A DNA stretch of 7,181 bases from Bacillota bacterium (lineage in GTDB: Bacteria > Bacillota_G > SHA-98 > UBA4971). A program made the translations under genes and the position numbers. Under the pieces are notes generated by a model. That model saw nothing but the letters and a program-made list of their open reading frames with translations, was not told the origin of the DNA and searched no databases. Every line of letters starts with the position of its first letter. Positions within the stretch are counted from its first letter, which is position 1. Below, piece by piece: positions 6,039-7,181 of the stretch. The stretch lies in contig JAAZEW010000236.1 of NCBI GenBank assembly GCA_012512055.1, positions 1 through 7,181 of the forward strand. The letters run 5' to 3'.

Positions 6039-7181
6039 AGCAGGCGCAACCTTCGTCACTGTGTTTGACGATATAGGTTCGTTGGAGGCAGGCCCTGAGG
6101 CAGTGATGGAAGACACTGTCATCGGCGCAAATGCCAGGATGACTCTTATCCCCGGCTGGGAAGCCGGAGGTGAGATTGCACAGCATATCGCCGGTGACAA
6201 CAAGAGTCTCGCCTACAAGCTGAACCTTGACGGCCAAATATGGCTGGTGGGACTCGACGCTTCCTACAGCAAAGTGGAAGCAGGATTCGACCCTTATTTC
6301 GTTGAGGTCCCTCATGATAAGGACGCCGGAGTCGGCATTGATAACGACGTGAAAACCGCGTCAGTCGGTGCAACACTTCCAATAGAGAATATCCTTGGCG
6401 GTGACTTGACCATGAACGCCGGCTTAAAGAAGTCCGGTAATGCTGAGTGGACTTACGAAGACGCTGATCTTATCACGAGGGCATCCCTTGGCGCCAAATA
6501 CGCAAGGAATCTCATGGGCGCGGATGTAGAGGCAGGCGCAGGGCTTGCGCTTGTGCACAACGATAACACCGATGCAGATGCCATAGCTGACTCTCTCGAG
6601 GCAAAAGGGTCAGTTGCGGCTACACTCAGGCCGATTACGGCAGAGTACGCCATCACAGATATCAGAGACATTGAAACCAAGGCTTCCGTCTCAAGGGAGA
6701 GCGTCCTTGACCTCGGGTTTGCGTACGACCTTACATCCAACATAGCATTGTCTGCAGGATATAAGTCTTACAATCTGAAGGACGAGGATGAGAGAACAGC
6801 AGCCGAGAGTGAGGCCTACTCTGTTAAGAGAGCCGGTATCGGCGTAGGGTTTGACCTTACTCCTATCACTAAAGTTACCGGTTCCTATGACTACAACAGA
6901 GTTGATTACACAACTCCTTGGACGGAAGACAGCGCTGAGATCGAGGGCATCAGGACCACTGCTAAGGCAGGCCTCGAGATGACCCTGACTCCGGCTACCC
7001 GTGTCTTCGGCGAAGTGGGCATGGAATCCGGCGCAGTCCGTCTCCCTGAAGTGGACGGACGCCTGACTACCGGCAAGGTAGGGCTGGCCCATAGCTTCAC
7101 CGATAACGCCGATCTCGAGCTGGGTTACGAAATCGGTATGTTCCAGGGCAAAGACAATCCTGAGCCGGACTACAAAGTGAA
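6013..7181 (+). CDS. Continuation of the same outer-membrane beta-barrel, open to the window edge
   Basis: In the same frame as the SLH gene, 389 codons are free of stops to the right edge, where the gene continues. The product has the same character as the preceding barrel region: alternating hydrophobic and polar strands separated by acidic loops, for example 'ISAGATFVTVFDDIGSLEAG', 'KLNLDGQIWLVGLDASYSKV', 'VDLGFAYD'-like strands ('LDLGFAYDLTSNIALSAGYK') and 'AGIGVGFDLTPITKVTGSYD'. Repeated phrases of the type 'L-T-P-x-T-x-V-x-G' are typical of barrel hairpins in this protein class. No signal peptide occurs here. The first in-frame starts (GTG 6061, TTG 6082, ATG 6106) have at best a weak GAGG upstream of 6106, so independent translation into a functional outer-membrane protein is unlikely. 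It is best read as the second part of one gene of more than 848 codons. The absence of further lesions argues that any disabling mutation is recent. Confidence 0.8.

Noticed and set aside
6106..7181. An independent second gene starting at ATG 6106 after the TAG
   Set aside because: Only a weak GAGG precedes it, it would lack a signal peptide, and it would begin inside a barrel; continuity with the upstream gene explains it better.

Overview
The window reads as a chromosomal envelope-biogenesis locus from a bacterium with an outer membrane. The gene mix suggests a diderm Bacillota lineage (Limnochordia-, Halanaerobiia- or Negativicutes-like) or a relative such as Synergistota: an LpxB-related protein, a compact LPS-transport set, a DUF3084 protein, and an SLH-domain/coiled-coil/beta-barrel outer-membrane protein of the OmpM type. 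No rRNA or housekeeping marker is present, so the lineage is an inference from gene families. All convincing genes are on the + strand; I saw no tRNA, rRNA, IS element or CRISPR array.

Region 1 (1-4188) looks like one operon. It runs: the 3' end of an LpxB-related gene (1-471), an OstA/LptA-like periplasmic protein (471-1094), the LptB ATPase (1152-1871), an LptF/LptG permease (1868-2947) and a DUF3084 membrane/coiled-coil protein (2977-4158). A hairpin plus T-rich tail follows (4161-4188). Junctions are tight: 1-base and 4-base overlaps, and gaps of 57 and 29 bases. LptB and the permease would form the inner-membrane ATP-driven extractor, and the OstA-like protein would pass lipid across the periplasm. 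The first gene hints at a glycolipid-synthesis step coupled to export. No LptD is in view.

Region 2 (4189-4635) is about 450 bases without a convincing gene. Its 3' part (4480-4635) has two mini-ORFs with good Shine-Dalgarno sequences and several complementary segments, so it may be a structured leader for the next gene.

Region 3 (4636-7181, running off the right edge) encodes an abundant-type outer-membrane protein: signal peptide, one SLH domain, a long Ala/Glu-rich coiled coil, then a beta-barrel. Its frame is interrupted at 6010-6012 by a single TAG, after which the same frame stays open for 389 codons to the window end with unchanged protein character. This is the most notable observation. 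It may be a nonsense mutation, an assembly or sequencing error, or a recoded or read-through amber codon. A small hairpin sits just downstream of the TAG. The other two TAG stops in the window are also followed by open frames, though each has a simpler explanation.
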